Below, piece by piece: positions 14,019 to 23,489 of a stretch of 64,000 bases of DNA. Numbering within the stretch: the stretch's first letter is position 1; each line of letters begins with the position of its first letter. This DNA comes from Vibrio sp. 16. Its GTDB lineage: Bacteria; Pseudomonadota; Gammaproteobacteria; Enterobacterales; Vibrionaceae. The translations under genes and the position numbers were made by a program. Below the pieces are notes generated by a model. It did no database searches, was not told where the DNA came from, and saw nothing but the letters and a program-made list of their open reading frames with translations. The DNA is taken from contig NZ_OY808997.1 of assembly GCF_963681195.1 (NCBI RefSeq), positions 2,294,001 through 2,358,000 of the forward strand. The letters are read 5' to 3'.

Positions 14019-14102
14019 TTATTTTAGGCACTTATTCAACAATGATAATCCGTGCAACCTGCAAATCATTATTACCTATTTGTAATAATCGTTGCGATGG
14101 AC

Positions 14103-14128
14103 AAAAAAACCGAGTCCTAAGACTCGGC
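14103..14128 (-). terminator. terminator downstream of dinF
   Basis: CCGAGTC/GACTCGG with a four-base loop, followed on the minus strand by a run of seven T, lies just after the dinF stop. Confidence 0.88.
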
Positions 14129-14146
14129 CATTGCGACGCAATAATG

Positions 14147-15484
14147 CTATACGAGGAACTGCTCTTTTCGCCACTGGCTAAATAATACCGCCCCTAAAGT
14201 GATGCCTCTCATCGCCATAAAACTCAGCATCGCCATCCATAAAGCGTGATTACCTAAGTCGCTCGCAAAATAAAAGATAGCGAAGAAACTGCAGGTCGAT
14301 ACAAACATACTGTTGCGCATCTCTTTCCCTTTAGTGGCACCAATAAAAATGCCATCCAACAGAAAGCACCACATCGAAACAAGCGGCATCGCCACCAGCC
14401 ACGGTAGATACTCCAGCGCCATCGCATGCACTTGTTGAATGTCCGTGATCACACTGATCAAGCGCGATCCAAACATGGCAAACACCAGAGTGAGTAACGT
14501 GCAAATCACCAAACTCCAAAAGAAGGTCCCGATCAATGAGTCACTCAGTTGTTGCCTGTCTTTAGCACCAATGGCTTTACCAACCATTGCCTCCATCGCA
14601 TAGGCAAAACCATCCATGCCATAAGAAATCATCATCAGAAAGCTCATCAACACCGCATTGGCAGCAACAATCTCATCACCAAAACTTGCACCTTGAAAGG
14701 TCATAAAGGTGAACGTGGCTTGTAAGCATAAAGAGCGCAAAAAGATATCGCGATTGAGTTTAACAAAACGGGTTAAGCCGTTGGCACTGTCTTTCACCAA
14801 CAGCAACAAGTTAGGTAATTGCTCGCGCTGCCACTTGCGCCAAACGCAGTAGAGTCCAAATGTCATCCCAGTATAATCTGCGATCACAGACGCCAGAGCT
14901 GCGCCCTCGACTTTCCAACCAAAACCAATGACAAAGAGAACATCCAACGCAATATTCGTGACATTGGCGATGATCACCATCCACATTGGCGCTTTGGCAT
15001 TTTGTGTTCCAAGCAGCCAACCAAGCAGAACAAAGTTAGCCAATACCGCAGGAGCACTCCAAGCACGAATAGAAAAGTATTGCTGACCATAGTGCTTGAC
15101 TTGGTCACTGGCACTGCTAAAAGAAAACACCCAATCAGCAATCAATTGATGAAACAAGAGGAAAACAGTCGCAAAGCCGAGCGCCATCAGCATGCCTTGG
15201 CTAAACACTAAACCAAGCTGATGTTTACTACCCGCTCCATATGATTGCGCCGCTAAACCCGTAGTCGACATACGTAAAAAGCCGAGTAACCAAAAGGTCA
15301 CACTGATCATGGTGCTTCCTAGCGCCACACCACCGAGATACCAAGCGTGGTCAAGGTGACCGATCACCGCAGCATCGACCAAGCCCAACAACGGAACGGT
15401 AATGTTAGAGAGAACCATGGGGATCGCGAGCAGTAGCACTTGTTTGTGCACATCGCGATTTGAGAGAGTCTGAAGTATTTGCAC
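14147..15484 (-). CDS. dinF: MATE-family multidrug/toxin efflux transporter, DinF type
   Basis: The 445-residue inner-membrane protein has about twelve predicted helices and the MATE N-terminal signature (AIPMVLSNITVPLLGLVDAAVIGH). MATE proteins export cationic drugs or toxic metabolites using sodium or proton gradients; DinF has been linked to protection from oxidative stress and bile in E. coli. It starts with GTG (15484). In E. coli dinF follows lexA directly and is damage-inducible; here a methyltransferase gene with its own Fur-like boxes separates them, so SOS control of dinF would depend on read-through from the lexA promoter. Confidence 0.92.
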   Translation of the reverse strand: MQILQTLSNRDVHKQVLLLAIPMVLSNITVPLLGLVDAAVIGHLDHAWYLGGVALGSTMISVTFWLLGFLRMSTTGLAAQSYGAGSKHQLGLVFSQGMLMALGFATVFLLFHQLIADWVFSFSSASDQVKHYGQQYFSIRAWSAPAVLANFVLLGWLLGTQNAKAPMWMVIIANVTNIALDVLFVIGFGWKVEGAALASVIADYTGMTFGLYCVWRKWQREQLPNLLLLVKDSANGLTRFVKLNRDIFLRSLCLQATFTFMTFQGASFGDEIVAANAVLMSFLMMISYGMDGFAYAMEAMVGKAIGAKDRQQLSDSLIGTFFWSLVICTLLTLVFAMFGSRLISVITDIQQVHAMALEYLPWLVAMPLVSMWCFLLDGIFIGATKGKEMRNSMFVSTCSFFAIFYFASDLGNHALWMAMLSFMAMRGITLGAVLFSQWRKEQFLV

Positions 15485-15525
15485 GTTGCCACTCTAATAA
15501 GGATTGAATGGCAAGTGTAACGGGA

Positions 15526-16338
15526 TCACCAGCGAAGCTGAACTAATACTGGTGTAAGTCGCTGCTTAAGTGGATGCAATTTTGTGAGCCATCGTTGCCA
15601 TAGCTTCCAACGACCACAATCTCGCTCTAGAGGAGAATAGGTTTTCACCCAGCGAGACCAAGGTAAGTAGTTAAGCATGGCTTGGTTAGGGTTACTGTAG
15701 CCATGCGCATAGTGACCTGCCCCCATTTTTTGACCTAATTTAGACGCGCTTAAGTCCCCTGCCAGCACCACGCAAGCTCTAGCACTATCAAAGTGACAGC
15801 CAAGCGCTTGGACGAACTTAGCCACTTCTCGCTCAGTGCAATCAAGTAACGCGTGTTCACAAACGATCATAACCGGGGTTTTATCCGGGATAGGTAAGAA
15901 TTCAAGCCAAGTGAGATCGCTGACACTGCCACAGACATGATGGTAGCGCTCACTTTTATGAAACAGCTTTTGCCGCCAGAGCAAGTTTTCTGTCACATCG
16001 AGCTCTAACCAATGGCAGCGACCGTTATCAACGCGGTAAAAACGCGTATCTAAACCCGCACCGACGTTAATAATCCAGCCATCTGGGTTGCGCTTAATGA
16101 AGGCTGAGACTTGTTGGTCACACAGTTGCGTTAGGGTAACGTGGAGGAGTTGCTTTTGGTCAATATCACCAGAAAAGCATTCGGGAGCAAGATGACAACG
16201 TTGGCAAGCGCGTGCTGCAATAGGATCGTAAACCAATCCATTATCGACCAAACTTTCACGGCTGCGAAGCCACAAAGGCTGCAATAAATTTGCCGGGATT
16301 TGATAGCGATGCTGAGCTAAATTTTGATTCGCCGCCAT
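15526..16338 (-). CDS. class I SAM methyltransferase, leucine carboxyl methyltransferase (LCM/TcmP-like) family
   Basis: The 270-residue protein carries the LCM signature VGAGLDTRFYR (about residues 92-102) that binds S-adenosylmethionine, followed by LELDVTENLLWRQKLF and a VCEHALLDCTEREV block typical of the family. Such enzymes methylate carboxyl or hydroxyl groups of small molecules or proteins; the substrate here is unknown. ATG 16338 is chosen because AGGAAG lies six bases before it; an ATG two codons earlier is also possible. It lies between lexA and dinF and is preceded by two Fur-like palindromes, suggesting iron-responsive rather than SOS expression. The protein has an unusual cysteine-containing N-terminus (ACQRCHLAPEC). 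Confidence 0.82.
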   Translation of the reverse strand: MAANQNLAQHRYQIPANLLQPLWLRSRESLVDNGLVYDPIAARACQRCHLAPECFSGDIDQKQLLHVTLTQLCDQQVSAFIKRNPDGWIINVGAGLDTRFYRVDNGRCHWLELDVTENLLWRQKLFHKSERYHHVCGSVSDLTWLEFLPIPDKTPVMIVCEHALLDCTEREVAKFVQALGCHFDSARACVVLAGDLSASKLGQKMGAGHYAHGYSNPNQAMLNYLPWSRWVKTYSPLERDCGRWKLWQRWLTKLHPLKQRLTPVLVQLRW

Positions 16339-16369
16339 TATCATCTTCCTTCCATAGCAAGAGAGAAGA

Positions 16370-16384
16370 TGATAATGAATATCA
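16370..16384. promoter_or_regulatory. Fur box upstream of the LCM methyltransferase
   Basis: TGATAATGAATATCA matches the 7-1-7 Fur palindrome TGATAATnATTATCA at 13 of 14 defined positions. It lies 32 bases before the methyltransferase start, where it would overlap the promoter or transcription start. This is a sequence match; binding is inferred. Confidence 0.72.
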
Positions 16385-16401
16385 ATTACAAAATCAACAA
16401 G

Positions 16402-16416
16402 TGAGAATGAATCTCA
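16402..16416. promoter_or_regulatory. second, weaker Fur-like palindrome
   Basis: TGAGAATGAATCTCA matches the Fur 7-1-7 pattern at 11 of 14 positions and is nearly self-complementary. It is centred 32 bp from the stronger box, between the lexA stop and the methyltransferase. Confidence 0.5.
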
Positions 16417-16425
16417 TCTTTTGAG

Positions 16426-17046
16426 TTACATCCAATCGGTATTTCGGATGATGCCTACAGCTAAACCTTCAATCGATAGGTGCTGAGAAGTTAAATCCAC
16501 CTTGATCGGTTCAAACTCTTCGTTCTCAGCATGGAGCAAGACTGTAGAACCTTTGCGTTCAAGGCGCTTAACCGTCACATCTTCATCAACGCGAGCTACA
16601 ACCACTTGACCATCACGCACATCTTGCGTTTTGTGCACAGCTAATAAGTCACCGTCCATAATGCCGATATCTTTCATACTCTCGCCATTTACACGCAGCA
16701 GAAAGTCAGCTTGAGGTTTAAACATGCTAGGATCGACTTGATAGTGCGTTTCAACATGTTCTTGAGCCAAGATGGGTTCACCTGCAGCGACTTGACCGAT
16801 TAGCGGCAAGCCTTGCTCATCATTGGCGGCATCTTCAAGTAGGATACGGATCCCGCGCGAAGCGCCAGGAATTATTTCTATCGCTTCTTTACGAGCAAGC
16901 GCTTTTAAATGTTCCTCAGCGGCATTTGCTGAGCGGAAGCCAAGCTCACGTGCAATCTCAGCGCGTGTCGGTGGCATACCGGTGTCATCAATTTTACTTT
17001 TGATTAGATCAAATACTTGTTGCTGGCGTGGCGTTAACGGCTTCAT
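16426..17046 (-). CDS. lexA: LexA repressor, SOS response regulator
   Basis: LexA represses DNA-damage genes and cleaves itself when RecA filaments form. The 206-residue protein has the N-terminal winged helix ([25 protein letters not shown], read as two blocks around 27-51), the Ala88-Gly89 cleavage site (QVAAGEP), the catalytic Ser123 (NGESM) and Lys160 (VTVKRL); all are shifted by four from E. coli positions. Two SOS boxes lie 8 and 28 bases upstream, giving autoregulation. It is divergent from plsB. Confidence 0.98.
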   Translation of the reverse strand: MKPLTPRQQQVFDLIKSKIDDTGMPPTRAEIARELGFRSANAAEEHLKALARKEAIEIIPGASRGIRILLEDAANDEQGLPLIGQVAAGEPILAQEHVETHYQVDPSMFKPQADFLLRVNGESMKDIGIMDGDLLAVHKTQDVRDGQVVVARVDEDVTVKRLERKGSTVLLHAENEEFEPIKVDLTSQHLSIEGLAVGIIRNTDWM

Positions 17047-17053
17047 AAGTCAC

Positions 17054-17069
17054 CTGTCTTTTTATACAG
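17054..17069. promoter_or_regulatory. LexA operator (SOS box 1) of lexA
   Basis: CTGTCTTTTTATACAG is a perfect CTGT-N8-ACAG SOS box, located eight bases upstream of the lexA start codon. Confidence 0.93.
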
Positions 17070-17073
17070 TTAA

Positions 17074-17089
17074 CTGTGAGTATATCCAG
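17074..17089. promoter_or_regulatory. LexA operator (SOS box 2) of lexA
   Basis: CTGTGAGTATATCCAG is a CTGT-N8-ACAG box with one mismatch. Its complement closely resembles one of the two operators of E. coli lexA. The pair is spaced 20 bp apart, so both faces of the promoter are covered. Confidence 0.85.
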
Positions 17090-17358
17090 TAATCTTTGAA
17101 ATGAAAAGCAAATTGATTGTTTTTTGAATAGCTTACCCATCACGACAATTTTTCCACAGACCGAGACTCGCCTTCCCGCACGCCAACGCAACATGACCGA
17201 GCCTGTCGCACGTTTAAACTCATTGACTCAACTCATACCGGATAGGAGGCTTAGCCAAGCAGGCTGTTTCACTTTTTACTTTACCGACATCAAAGTGAAC
17301 AAATTCGTCGGATGAATGGATTTGGCGAAAATTGACGTTTTACTGGTCAATTTTAAGT

Positions 17359-17375
17359 AAAAGGTTCGACCAGTT
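17359..17375. promoter_or_regulatory. candidate FadR operator in the plsB promoter region
   Basis: AAAAGGTTCGACCAGTT resembles the FadR 17-mer (AnCTGGTCnGACCnGTT), with an intact right half GACCAGTT. A separate half ACTGGTC lies 19 bases upstream at 17342-17348, and a nearby inverted repeat AAAATTGAC/GTCAATTTT spans 17328-17354. FadR repression of plsB has been reported in Vibrio cholerae, which supports the call. Confidence 0.6.
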
Positions 17376-17485
17376 TCTGATATCCTTGCTGGCTAAAAAT
17401 ATCCGCTTGGGCGCATCCCCACTTCTATACTTGAGAATTGGAAATGCGCTTATGCTATTTATCTATTTTGAGGCTCAGAAGCTTT

Positions 17486-19921
17486 ATGTCTTCCGGACAA
17501 TCATTTTCTCGTTCTTTACTGAAACTGCCACTGTCAGTTTTGGTAAAGGGGACAGCTATTCCTGCCAACCCGATTGATGATCTCAATATCGACATCAATA
17601 AACCGATCATCTATGCACTGCCGTACCGTTCAAACGTTGACTTAATCACACTGCAAAAAAAGGTGGTGGAGTTAGGACTCCCTGACCCGTTTGAATCCGT
17701 GGAAATCAACGGTAAATCATTCAAGCGCTTTGTGTTTACTTCATCTCGTGAAACCGTGATGAACAGTGACCTAGACGTACCTAACGAGTCGATCGCACAG
17801 TTTTCGGACTTACTCGAACAGCACAAACTCGATTCAGAGCTTGATGTGCAAGTGATTCCGACAACCGTTTTGTGGGGTCGTAAACCAGGTAAAGAGTCGC
17901 AGCAGAAACCTTACTTGCAATCACTCAACGGCCCTCAAAAAGCCAAAGCCGTTATTTTGTCAGGTCGCGACTGCCTAGTGCGTATCAGCCCTGTTGTATC
18001 ACTTCGATATATGGCGGACTCTCACGGCACCGATACGTCTATCGCACACAAACTCGCGCGCGTTGCACGCATACACTTTTCCCGTCAAAAGCTGGCGGCA
18101 TCAGGGCCAAACCTGCCGAGTCGTCAGGCTCTGTTTAAACGCCTGATGAAATCAGAAGCGATCGAACAAGCCATTCTCGACGAAGCTAACTCGAAAGACA
18201 TCCCGATCGAGAAAGCGCGTAAAGAAGCCCATGCCATCATGGATGAGATCGCCGCCGACTTTTCTTACTCGCTGATTAAAAACGGTGAGCGCATCTTAGG
18301 TTGGTTATGGAATCGTATCTACCAAGGCTTGAACATCACCAATGCCTCTACGGTGCGTAAGCTCGCCCAAGATGGCCACGAGATTGTTTATGTTCCGTGT
18401 CATCGTAGCCATATGGACTACCTTCTACTGTCCTACGTGCTCTACCGTGAAGGGATGGTTCCTCCGCATATTGCTGCGGGCATCAACTTGAACTTCTTCC
18501 CAGCGGGACCGATTTTCCGTCGTGGCGGTGCGTTCTTTATTCGCCGTAGCTTCAAAGGCAATAAACTCTACTCAACGATTTTCCGCGAATACTTAGCAGA
18601 GCTGTTTGCCAAAGGCTACTCGGTTGAGTACTTCAGTGAAGGAGGCCGTTCACGAACAGGTCGCCTACTGCAGGCCAAAACGGGCATGCTCGCGATGACC
18701 ATTCAAGCCATGCTGCGCGGTTTAAACCGTCCTGTCACCCTGGTTCCGGTCTATATTGGCTACGAGCACGTGATGGAAGTGGGCACTTACGCCAAAGAGC
18801 TTCGCGGCAAACGCAAAGAGAAAGAGAACGCGGGGTTAGTCCTGCGCACAATTCGCAAACTGCGCAATTTTGGCCAAGGTTACGTGAACTTTGGTGAGCC
18901 AATTCCGCTAAACCAATACCTCAATGAGAAAGCGCCAGAGTGGAGCAAAGACATCGATCCTATGGGTAGCACTAAGCCTCAGTGGCTTAACCCTGTGGTG
19001 AATGACTTAGCGACCAAGATGATGACTCATATTAACGATGCGGCGGCAGCCAACGCGCTGACCTTATGTGCAACAGCCTTGCTTGCCTCTCGTCAACGCG
19101 CATTGTCCCGCGACAGCTTGGTCAATCAAATTGATTGTTACTTATCGCTGCTGAAAAATGTGCCTTACTCGTCGACTTACACGGTACCGAGTGAAGATGC
19201 AGAAGCGCTGGTGAAACACGCAGAGTCACTGGATAAATTCCTGATTGAGTCAGACTCGATGGGCGATATTATTTCTCTCGATCGTAACCAATCGATCTTG
19301 ATGACTTACTACCGCAACAACATCATCCACTTGTTAGCGTTACCATCGCTGATTGCTCAAATGCTCGTGCGCCAGCAACAACTGTCTCTTGAGCAGATCA
19401 AAACTAACGTGGCATTGGTTTACCCATTCCTCAAACAGGAGCTTTTCCTAAGTATTGAGGAAGAAAAACTGGGCGAGATGACAGAAGCCTACATCGAAGA
19501 ATTGGCTCGTCAAGGCGTAGTGACGGTAGACGCAGAGCAAAATGTCGCGATTCGCCAAGCCAACACTCAAGTGCTGGTTCTGCTCGGTCGTACCATTACT
19601 GAAACTCTTCAGCGCTACTCTATTGCTCTGAACTTGTTGGTTGCCAACCCAGAATTGGGTAAATCGGATCTAGAGCAAAAGAGCCAAGATATCGCTCAGC
19701 GCTTGGGTCGCTTACACGGTATCAACGCACCTGAGTTCTTTGATAAAGGGGTGTTCTCATCAATGTTCAGCACCTTGAAGCAGCAAGCTTACCTCGATAT
19801 CGATGGCAACTGTGACAAACAGCGATGCCAGACATTGGCCAAGCTGCTTTACTCTATGCTTTACCCAGAAGTGAAGTTGACCATCAAAGAGAGTATCTGT
19901 CAGACGACAGAACAGAAATAA
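17486..19921 (+). CDS. plsB: glycerol-3-phosphate 1-O-acyltransferase
   Basis: PlsB transfers an acyl chain from acyl-ACP or acyl-CoA to glycerol-3-phosphate, the first step of phospholipid synthesis at the inner membrane. The 811-residue protein has acyltransferase block I HRSHMD (His306 and Asp311), block [13 protein letters not shown], block [12 protein letters not shown] and block [11 protein letters not shown], all intact. The ATG at 17486 ([10 protein letters not shown]) is chosen because it matches the Vibrio family start; a 16-codon extension to 17438 has no support. It is divergent from lexA, as in E. coli, with a FadR-like site in the shared region. Confidence 0.97.
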   Translation: MSSGQSFSRSLLKLPLSVLVKGTAIPANPIDDLNIDINKPIIYALPYRSNVDLITLQKKVVELGLPDPFESVEINGKSFKRFVFTSSRETVMNSDLDVPNESIAQFSDLLEQHKLDSELDVQVIPTTVLWGRKPGKESQQKPYLQSLNGPQKAKAVILSGRDCLVRISPVVSLRYMADSHGTDTSIAHKLARVARIHFSRQKLAASGPNLPSRQALFKRLMKSEAIEQAILDEANSKDIPIEKARKEAHAIMDEIAADFSYSLIKNGERILGWLWNRIYQGLNITNASTVRKLAQDGHEIVYVPCHRSHMDYLLLSYVLYREGMVPPHIAAGINLNFFPAGPIFRRGGAFFIRRSFKGNKLYSTIFREYLAELFAKGYSVEYFSEGGRSRTGRLLQAKTGMLAMTIQAMLRGLNRPVTLVPVYIGYEHVMEVGTYAKELRGKRKEKENAGLVLRTIRKLRNFGQGYVNFGEPIPLNQYLNEKAPEWSKDIDPMGSTKPQWLNPVVNDLATKMMTHINDAAAANALTLCATALLASRQRALSRDSLVNQIDCYLSLLKNVPYSSTYTVPSEDAEALVKHAESLDKFLIESDSMGDIISLDRNQSILMTYYRNNIIHLLALPSLIAQMLVRQQQLSLEQIKTNVALVYPFLKQELFLSIEEEKLGEMTEAYIEELARQGVVTVDAEQNVAIRQANTQVLVLLGRTITETLQRYSIALNLLVANPELGKSDLEQKSQDIAQRLGRLHGINAPEFFDKGVFSSMFSTLKQQAYLDIDGNCDKQRCQTLAKLLYSMLYPEVKLTIKESICQTTEQK

Positions 19922-19923
19922 AC

Positions 19924-19953
19924 AAAAAGGGCATCTCGATGATGCCCTTTCTT
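19924..19953. terminator. bidirectional terminator between plsB and ubiA
   Basis: AAAGGGCATC/GATGCCCTTT with a five-base loop and flanking A and T runs sits between the two convergent genes. Confidence 0.87.
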
Positions 19954-20808
19954 TTAAATAAACGCGATTAGCAATCCAATCGCGATAACCATACCGACAT
20001 AATTATTGTTGAGGAAAGCCCGAAAACACAGCTCTCTTTCGCGATGACGAATCAGGTGCTGTTGGAAAACAAACAAGGCACCTGCAATCAACAAGCTCCA
20101 ATAGAAACTAGCCCCCAATTGATACCAAACGCCGAGGTAAATCAGCATGGCCAAGGTGATCAATTGCAAAACACCGATCACCATCTTGTCGAAACGACCA
20201 AATAGAATCGCTGTGGATTTAATCCCAATTTTCAAGTCGTCGTCGCGATCCACCATGGCATACTGCGTGTCATAAGCGATGGTCCATAGCGCATTAATGG
20301 CAAAGACAAACCAAACCACCATTGGCAGCTCATTTGCTTGCGCCGCCCAAGCCATCGGAATCGACCAACTGAAAGCCAAACCCAAAAATAGCTGAGGCAG
20401 ATGAGTGAAGCGCTTCATAAACGGATAGATAAATGCCAGCACTATCCCCGCAAAAGAGAGCGCAATGGTGAGCGGGTTCATGGTTAGCACTAACAAGAAA
20501 GAGGCAACGCCCAAGATGATAAACAGCGTGATCGCTTCTTTGGAAGTAACCCGCCCTGAAGGTAATGGCCTTTGGCTAGTACGCTTAACATGACCATCTA
20601 CTTTTCTGTCAGCAAAGTCATTAATGACGCACCCAGCAGCACGCATAAACACAACACCTAAAATAAACACCACTAGCACTTTAGGATCGGGCACCCCTTG
20701 CGCGGCGATGATCAATGCCCACAAGGTCGGCCAAAGCAGAAGCAAGGTGCCAATTGGCTTATCCATCCGCATCAATTGCCAATACGCCTGAGCCTTACTC
20801 GCCGTCAT
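19954..20808 (-). CDS. ubiA: 4-hydroxybenzoate octaprenyltransferase
   Basis: UbiA attaches the polyprenyl chain to 4-hydroxybenzoate in ubiquinone synthesis, in the inner membrane. The 284-residue protein has about eight or nine predicted helices and both aspartate-rich motifs, [10 protein letters not shown] and [13 protein letters not shown], which bind the magnesium-prenyl diphosphate. ATG 20808 has AAGGAG seven bases upstream; the 17-codon longer frame is rejected. It overlaps the ubiC end by 14 bases, so the two are coupled. Confidence 0.97.
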   Translation of the reverse strand: MTASKAQAYWQLMRMDKPIGTLLLLWPTLWALIIAAQGVPDPKVLVVFILGVVFMRAAGCVINDFADRKVDGHVKRTSQRPLPSGRVTSKEAITLFIILGVASFLLVLTMNPLTIALSFAGIVLAFIYPFMKRFTHLPQLFLGLAFSWSIPMAWAAQANELPMVVWFVFAINALWTIAYDTQYAMVDRDDDLKIGIKSTAILFGRFDKMVIGVLQLITLAMLIYLGVWYQLGASFYWSLLIAGALFVFQQHLIRHRERELCFRAFLNNNYVGMVIAIGLLIAFI

Positions 20809-21346
20809 GCCATTTCTCCTTGGTGTACATTGGCGCTGTGGGTAAAAAGAGTTCCGCAACCAACATAGGTTTATGATTCATCCATAATCTTGAGCGACGC
20901 GCGAGCATGTCACCTTGTGGTGTGTTTGCCCACCCGACTTGTAACGCATCTCGCTTAACGTTATCTGCGCTGAACACCGTCAAACCCAAAGGGATCTCCC
21001 CTTGCTGTGCGAGGTCATGTTGTTGATCCTCCATTGAGGAAAGCGGAATTAAGGTCCGACCCAGCACCCAAGCCTCTCCGTCACCATTTAATACTACCTT
21101 ACGTAGCAAACAGGGCTCTTGGTTCAACAAGTCAACTTCTTGATGATTCAGCTTCTCCGCTTTCACAATTTTGTTGTGGACAAGGTCAACCGTTAGACCA
21201 TCGCAATAGGAGCTGAGCAAACGTGACAATGAGCCCTGTTCCAGCAGCCACTGCTTGGAAATCGCGTCGGGAAAGTTAAACTCAGCCGGTTCTTGCCAGC
21301 TTACTTGGCGCAATGCAGATAAATAGAGCGCAATCAATTGATTCAT
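20795..21346 (-). CDS. ubiC: chorismate lyase
   Basis: UbiC converts chorismate to 4-hydroxybenzoate and pyruvate, the first committed step of ubiquinone synthesis. The 183-residue protein matches the family over its length, with [22 protein letters not shown] as the conserved middle (read in parts), the RSRLW motif and the conserved C-terminal [11 protein letters not shown] 21346 is preferred to the TTG four codons upstream. It forms the ubiC-ubiA operon. Confidence 0.95.
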   Translation of the reverse strand: MNQLIALYLSALRQVSWQEPAEFNFPDAISKQWLLEQGSLSRLLSSYCDGLTVDLVHNKIVKAEKLNHQEVDLLNQEPCLLRKVVLNGDGEAWVLGRTLIPLSSMEDQQHDLAQQGEIPLGLTVFSADNVKRDALQVGWANTPQGDMLARRSRLWMNHKPMLVAELFLPTAPMYTKEKWHDGE

Positions 21347-21511
21347 ACTAGTATTCAATAAGTAGCCTTATCGGCGTACAATAAAGCTTCGATCTGAAGT
21401 GTTAACCACCACATCGAGTACTTAACGCATTTTTATTACAAACAGATGCTCCATTGTAACAAGACTCTGGCGATTCGAGTATCGTGATTGGAAGAAAGAA
21501 AAGTTATAAAT

Positions 21512-21919
21512 ATGATTAAACGTTACCTAGCCCAAATATTTGTCGCATGGACACTGTTGATAAGTCTTCCTACACTCGCTGAGGAAGAAGGGGTTCCAAA
21601 GCTCGCGTACTTTACACTTGAACCGGATCTAACGACCAACTTTTACACCAAGGGCAAAAAGCTCGGCTACATTCAGGTGCGCATCGATATTATGGTTGCA
21701 GCGGAAACCGACTTGGCCATTATTGAGTTGCACCAACCTCTGATTCGAGATGCCGTCATTGAGCTATTGGGTCAACAGTCAGAAGACACCATCACTTCGC
21801 TCGCCGGTCGTGAAGATTTACGTAAATCGTTAGTCGAGCAGCTAAACTCCATCCTACTGCCTGAAACGGGGAAAACGGTCATCGCAGACCTTCTCTTTAC
21901 CAAGTATCTCTATCAGTAG
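21512..21919 (+). CDS. FliL-like secreted protein, stand-alone paralogue
   Basis: The 135-residue protein starts with a signal-like segment (residues 1-20, cleavage likely after TLA). The rest resembles the C-terminal part of FliL, with YFTLEPDLTTNF, IQVRIDIMV and RDAVIELLGQQ. FliL proteins sit around the flagellar stator; this copy is remote from flagellar operons, and its N-terminal helix looks cleavable, so a periplasmic role is possible. ATG 21512 is chosen over a TTG eight codons earlier. It diverges from ubiC and converges on glpG. Flagellar function is an inference from the family only. Confidence 0.8.
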   Translation: MIKRYLAQIFVAWTLLISLPTLAEEEGVPKLAYFTLEPDLTTNFYTKGKKLGYIQVRIDIMVAAETDLAIIELHQPLIRDAVIELLGQQSEDTITSLAGREDLRKSLVEQLNSILLPETGKTVIADLLFTKYLYQ

Positions 21920-21939
21920 CGAGCGAGTCAAAAGACGAT

Positions 21940-21966
21940 AAAAAAGCGGCTAACTGCCGCTTTTTT
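21940..21966. terminator. bidirectional terminator between the fliL-like gene and glpG
   Basis: AAAAAGCGGC pairs with GCCGCTTTTT. The stem overlaps the last codons of glpG and serves both convergent genes. Confidence 0.85.
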
Positions 21967-22798
21967 GATGTTTGTTGTAACGCTCTGCATCCAGTAATCC
22001 GATTGCTACCCCCGCCAGTAATCCTGCCAGGTGTGCGGTATTGGCGATGGCCATAAATGGCTGAACAAAACCGAGTACGAGCCAGACCAACATAAACCCA
22101 ATCACAGGCTTTGGCATGCTTAAACCCAATTGCGGGGCTTTGTAGCCGATCATCCAAAGATAACCAACCAAGGCATAAACCACACCTGACAAGCCACCAA
22201 AGTTAGCGCCTTCTACCCAGTATTGACCCGCGCCAGATAATGCTGCTGACACCACAAACAATTGAAGAAGCTTGCCAGAACCTAAGCGCTGCTCAATATC
22301 GCCCCCCAACTGCCACCACCATAGTAAGTTGAAGGCGATGTGTATTACCGAAAAATGGAGTACTGCGTGACTCATCCAGCGCCACAGTTGCCACTCTTGT
22401 CCCGCAAACGCAGGAAAATGGAGCGCAGCAAAGACCGAATCCCCGGCCCCCAACTGCTGCATGGTAAAGATAACCACACAAATCAGCATGATGGCTAAAG
22501 TCATTGGCCCCGCTTTGGCTTTGATCATCGCCAGCATGCTCGGCGAGCGATAGGTAAACTGGTTGGTTCGTGATTCGGCCATATCCCATGATGCCGCTTG
22601 ATATTTGGCATCATTAGGATTAGCCAAGAAGTGATTGAGCTCGGATTCGGCTTCAACTTGGTGTTCAGGATTACTCAACCACAAAGCAAACTGACCTCCT
22701 CCCTCGGGCATCATCTTAATATCGATCTGGCGAGAAGCCATATAATCGATAAAGGCTTGTGCCATTCTTGGGTTTGTTAATGAGATCAGTCTGACCAT
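21950..22798 (-). CDS. glpG: rhomboid intramembrane serine protease GlpG
   Basis: GlpG cleaves transmembrane segments of membrane proteins. The 282-residue protein has a cytoplasmic N-terminal domain (1-~85) and six membrane helices. The catalytic dyad is Ser204 (GLSGVVYAL) and His256 (NTAHLAGL); the oxyanion residues His153 and Asn157 (HIAFN) are present. It lies ten bases after glpE, as in the E. coli glpEG unit. No glpR regulator follows here. Confidence 0.97.
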   Translation of the reverse strand: MVRLISLTNPRMAQAFIDYMASRQIDIKMMPEGGGQFALWLSNPEHQVEAESELNHFLANPNDAKYQAASWDMAESRTNQFTYRSPSMLAMIKAKAGPMTLAIMLICVVIFTMQQLGAGDSVFAALHFPAFAGQEWQLWRWMSHAVLHFSVIHIAFNLLWWWQLGGDIEQRLGSGKLLQLFVVSAALSGAGQYWVEGANFGGLSGVVYALVGYLWMIGYKAPQLGLSMPKPVIGFMLVWLVLGFVQPFMAIANTAHLAGLLAGVAIGLLDAERYNKHQKSGS

Positions 22799-22807
22799 AA
22801 CATCTTC

Positions 22808-23134
22808 CTAGTTCATGTTGGATTCAATCGGCAAGTTGGCACGCTGCCAAGCTTCAAAGCCGCCATCCACACTATACACCTGCTCAAAGCCTTGGTTAAC
22901 CAAATACTGTGCTGCGCCTTGGCTACTGATACCGTGATAGCACATCACCAATACAGGCTGTTCGAACTCCACATCATTCATAAACTGGACAATGCTGTCG
23001 TTGGTAAGGTGATAAGCAGACTGTGGATGCGCGACAGCAAAGGATTGCGGATCTCGAATATCCACCAAGCGCGCTTCTCCTTGCTCTAGTAGGGCTTGCG
23101 CGCCCGCCACATCGATATGTTTAAACTGGTCCAT
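22808..23134 (-). CDS. glpE: thiosulfate sulfurtransferase (single-domain rhodanese)
   Basis: GlpE transfers sulfane sulfur from thiosulfate to cyanide or thioredoxin in the cytoplasm. The 108-residue protein has exactly the E. coli length, with the catalytic Cys65 in MCYHGISS and the DIRDPQSF motif of rhodaneses. ATG 23134 is preferred over a start 12 codons upstream. It is followed closely by glpG. Confidence 0.96.
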   Translation of the reverse strand: MDQFKHIDVAGAQALLEQGEARLVDIRDPQSFAVAHPQSAYHLTNDSIVQFMNDVEFEQPVLVMCYHGISSQGAAQYLVNQGFEQVYSVDGGFEAWQRANLPIESNMN

Positions 23135-23213
23135 TGACTTTCTCTTTAGGGAATTATTATTTGCTGCCATTGTAACCTATCCAGTGCTCAACAAGTACAC
23201 GAGGTTAATAAGG

Positions 23214-23430
23214 TTATCCACTGGCGTTTGTTTATTAACCATCTGTGGATAATTTTGTGGATTACGTTGATAAAGTATGATTCTAGAAATGGATCCACTA
23301 CATGTAGTGATGATCCTTATTTAAATGTGTGTAAAAGTAAAAGTATCCCCACCAGTCGATTGCTCTCTGTGCCTTTATTCACCCTGCTTTCTGACATCTA
23401 GCAAAGAAATTTACCACAGAGTTACCCACA
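23214..23430. other. cluster of DnaA-box-like sequences between rpoH and glpE
   Basis: Within 217 bases are TGTGGATAA (23244-23252, complement of the perfect DnaA box TTATCCACA), TTATCCACT (23214), TGTGGATTA (23256), TTATTCACC (23375) and TTACCCACA (23422), each one mismatch from the TTATNCACA consensus. A 14-bp perfect palindrome CACTACATGTAGTG (23296-23309) and several GATC sites lie among them. This 400-base stretch has no gene. A DnaA-binding or titration role is inferred. Confidence 0.5.
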
Positions 23431-23489
23431 GGAAGGTCTGGCTATTTTCGATCCAAATCTTCCCTCAATCGGTGCAATTTTCGATCGGC

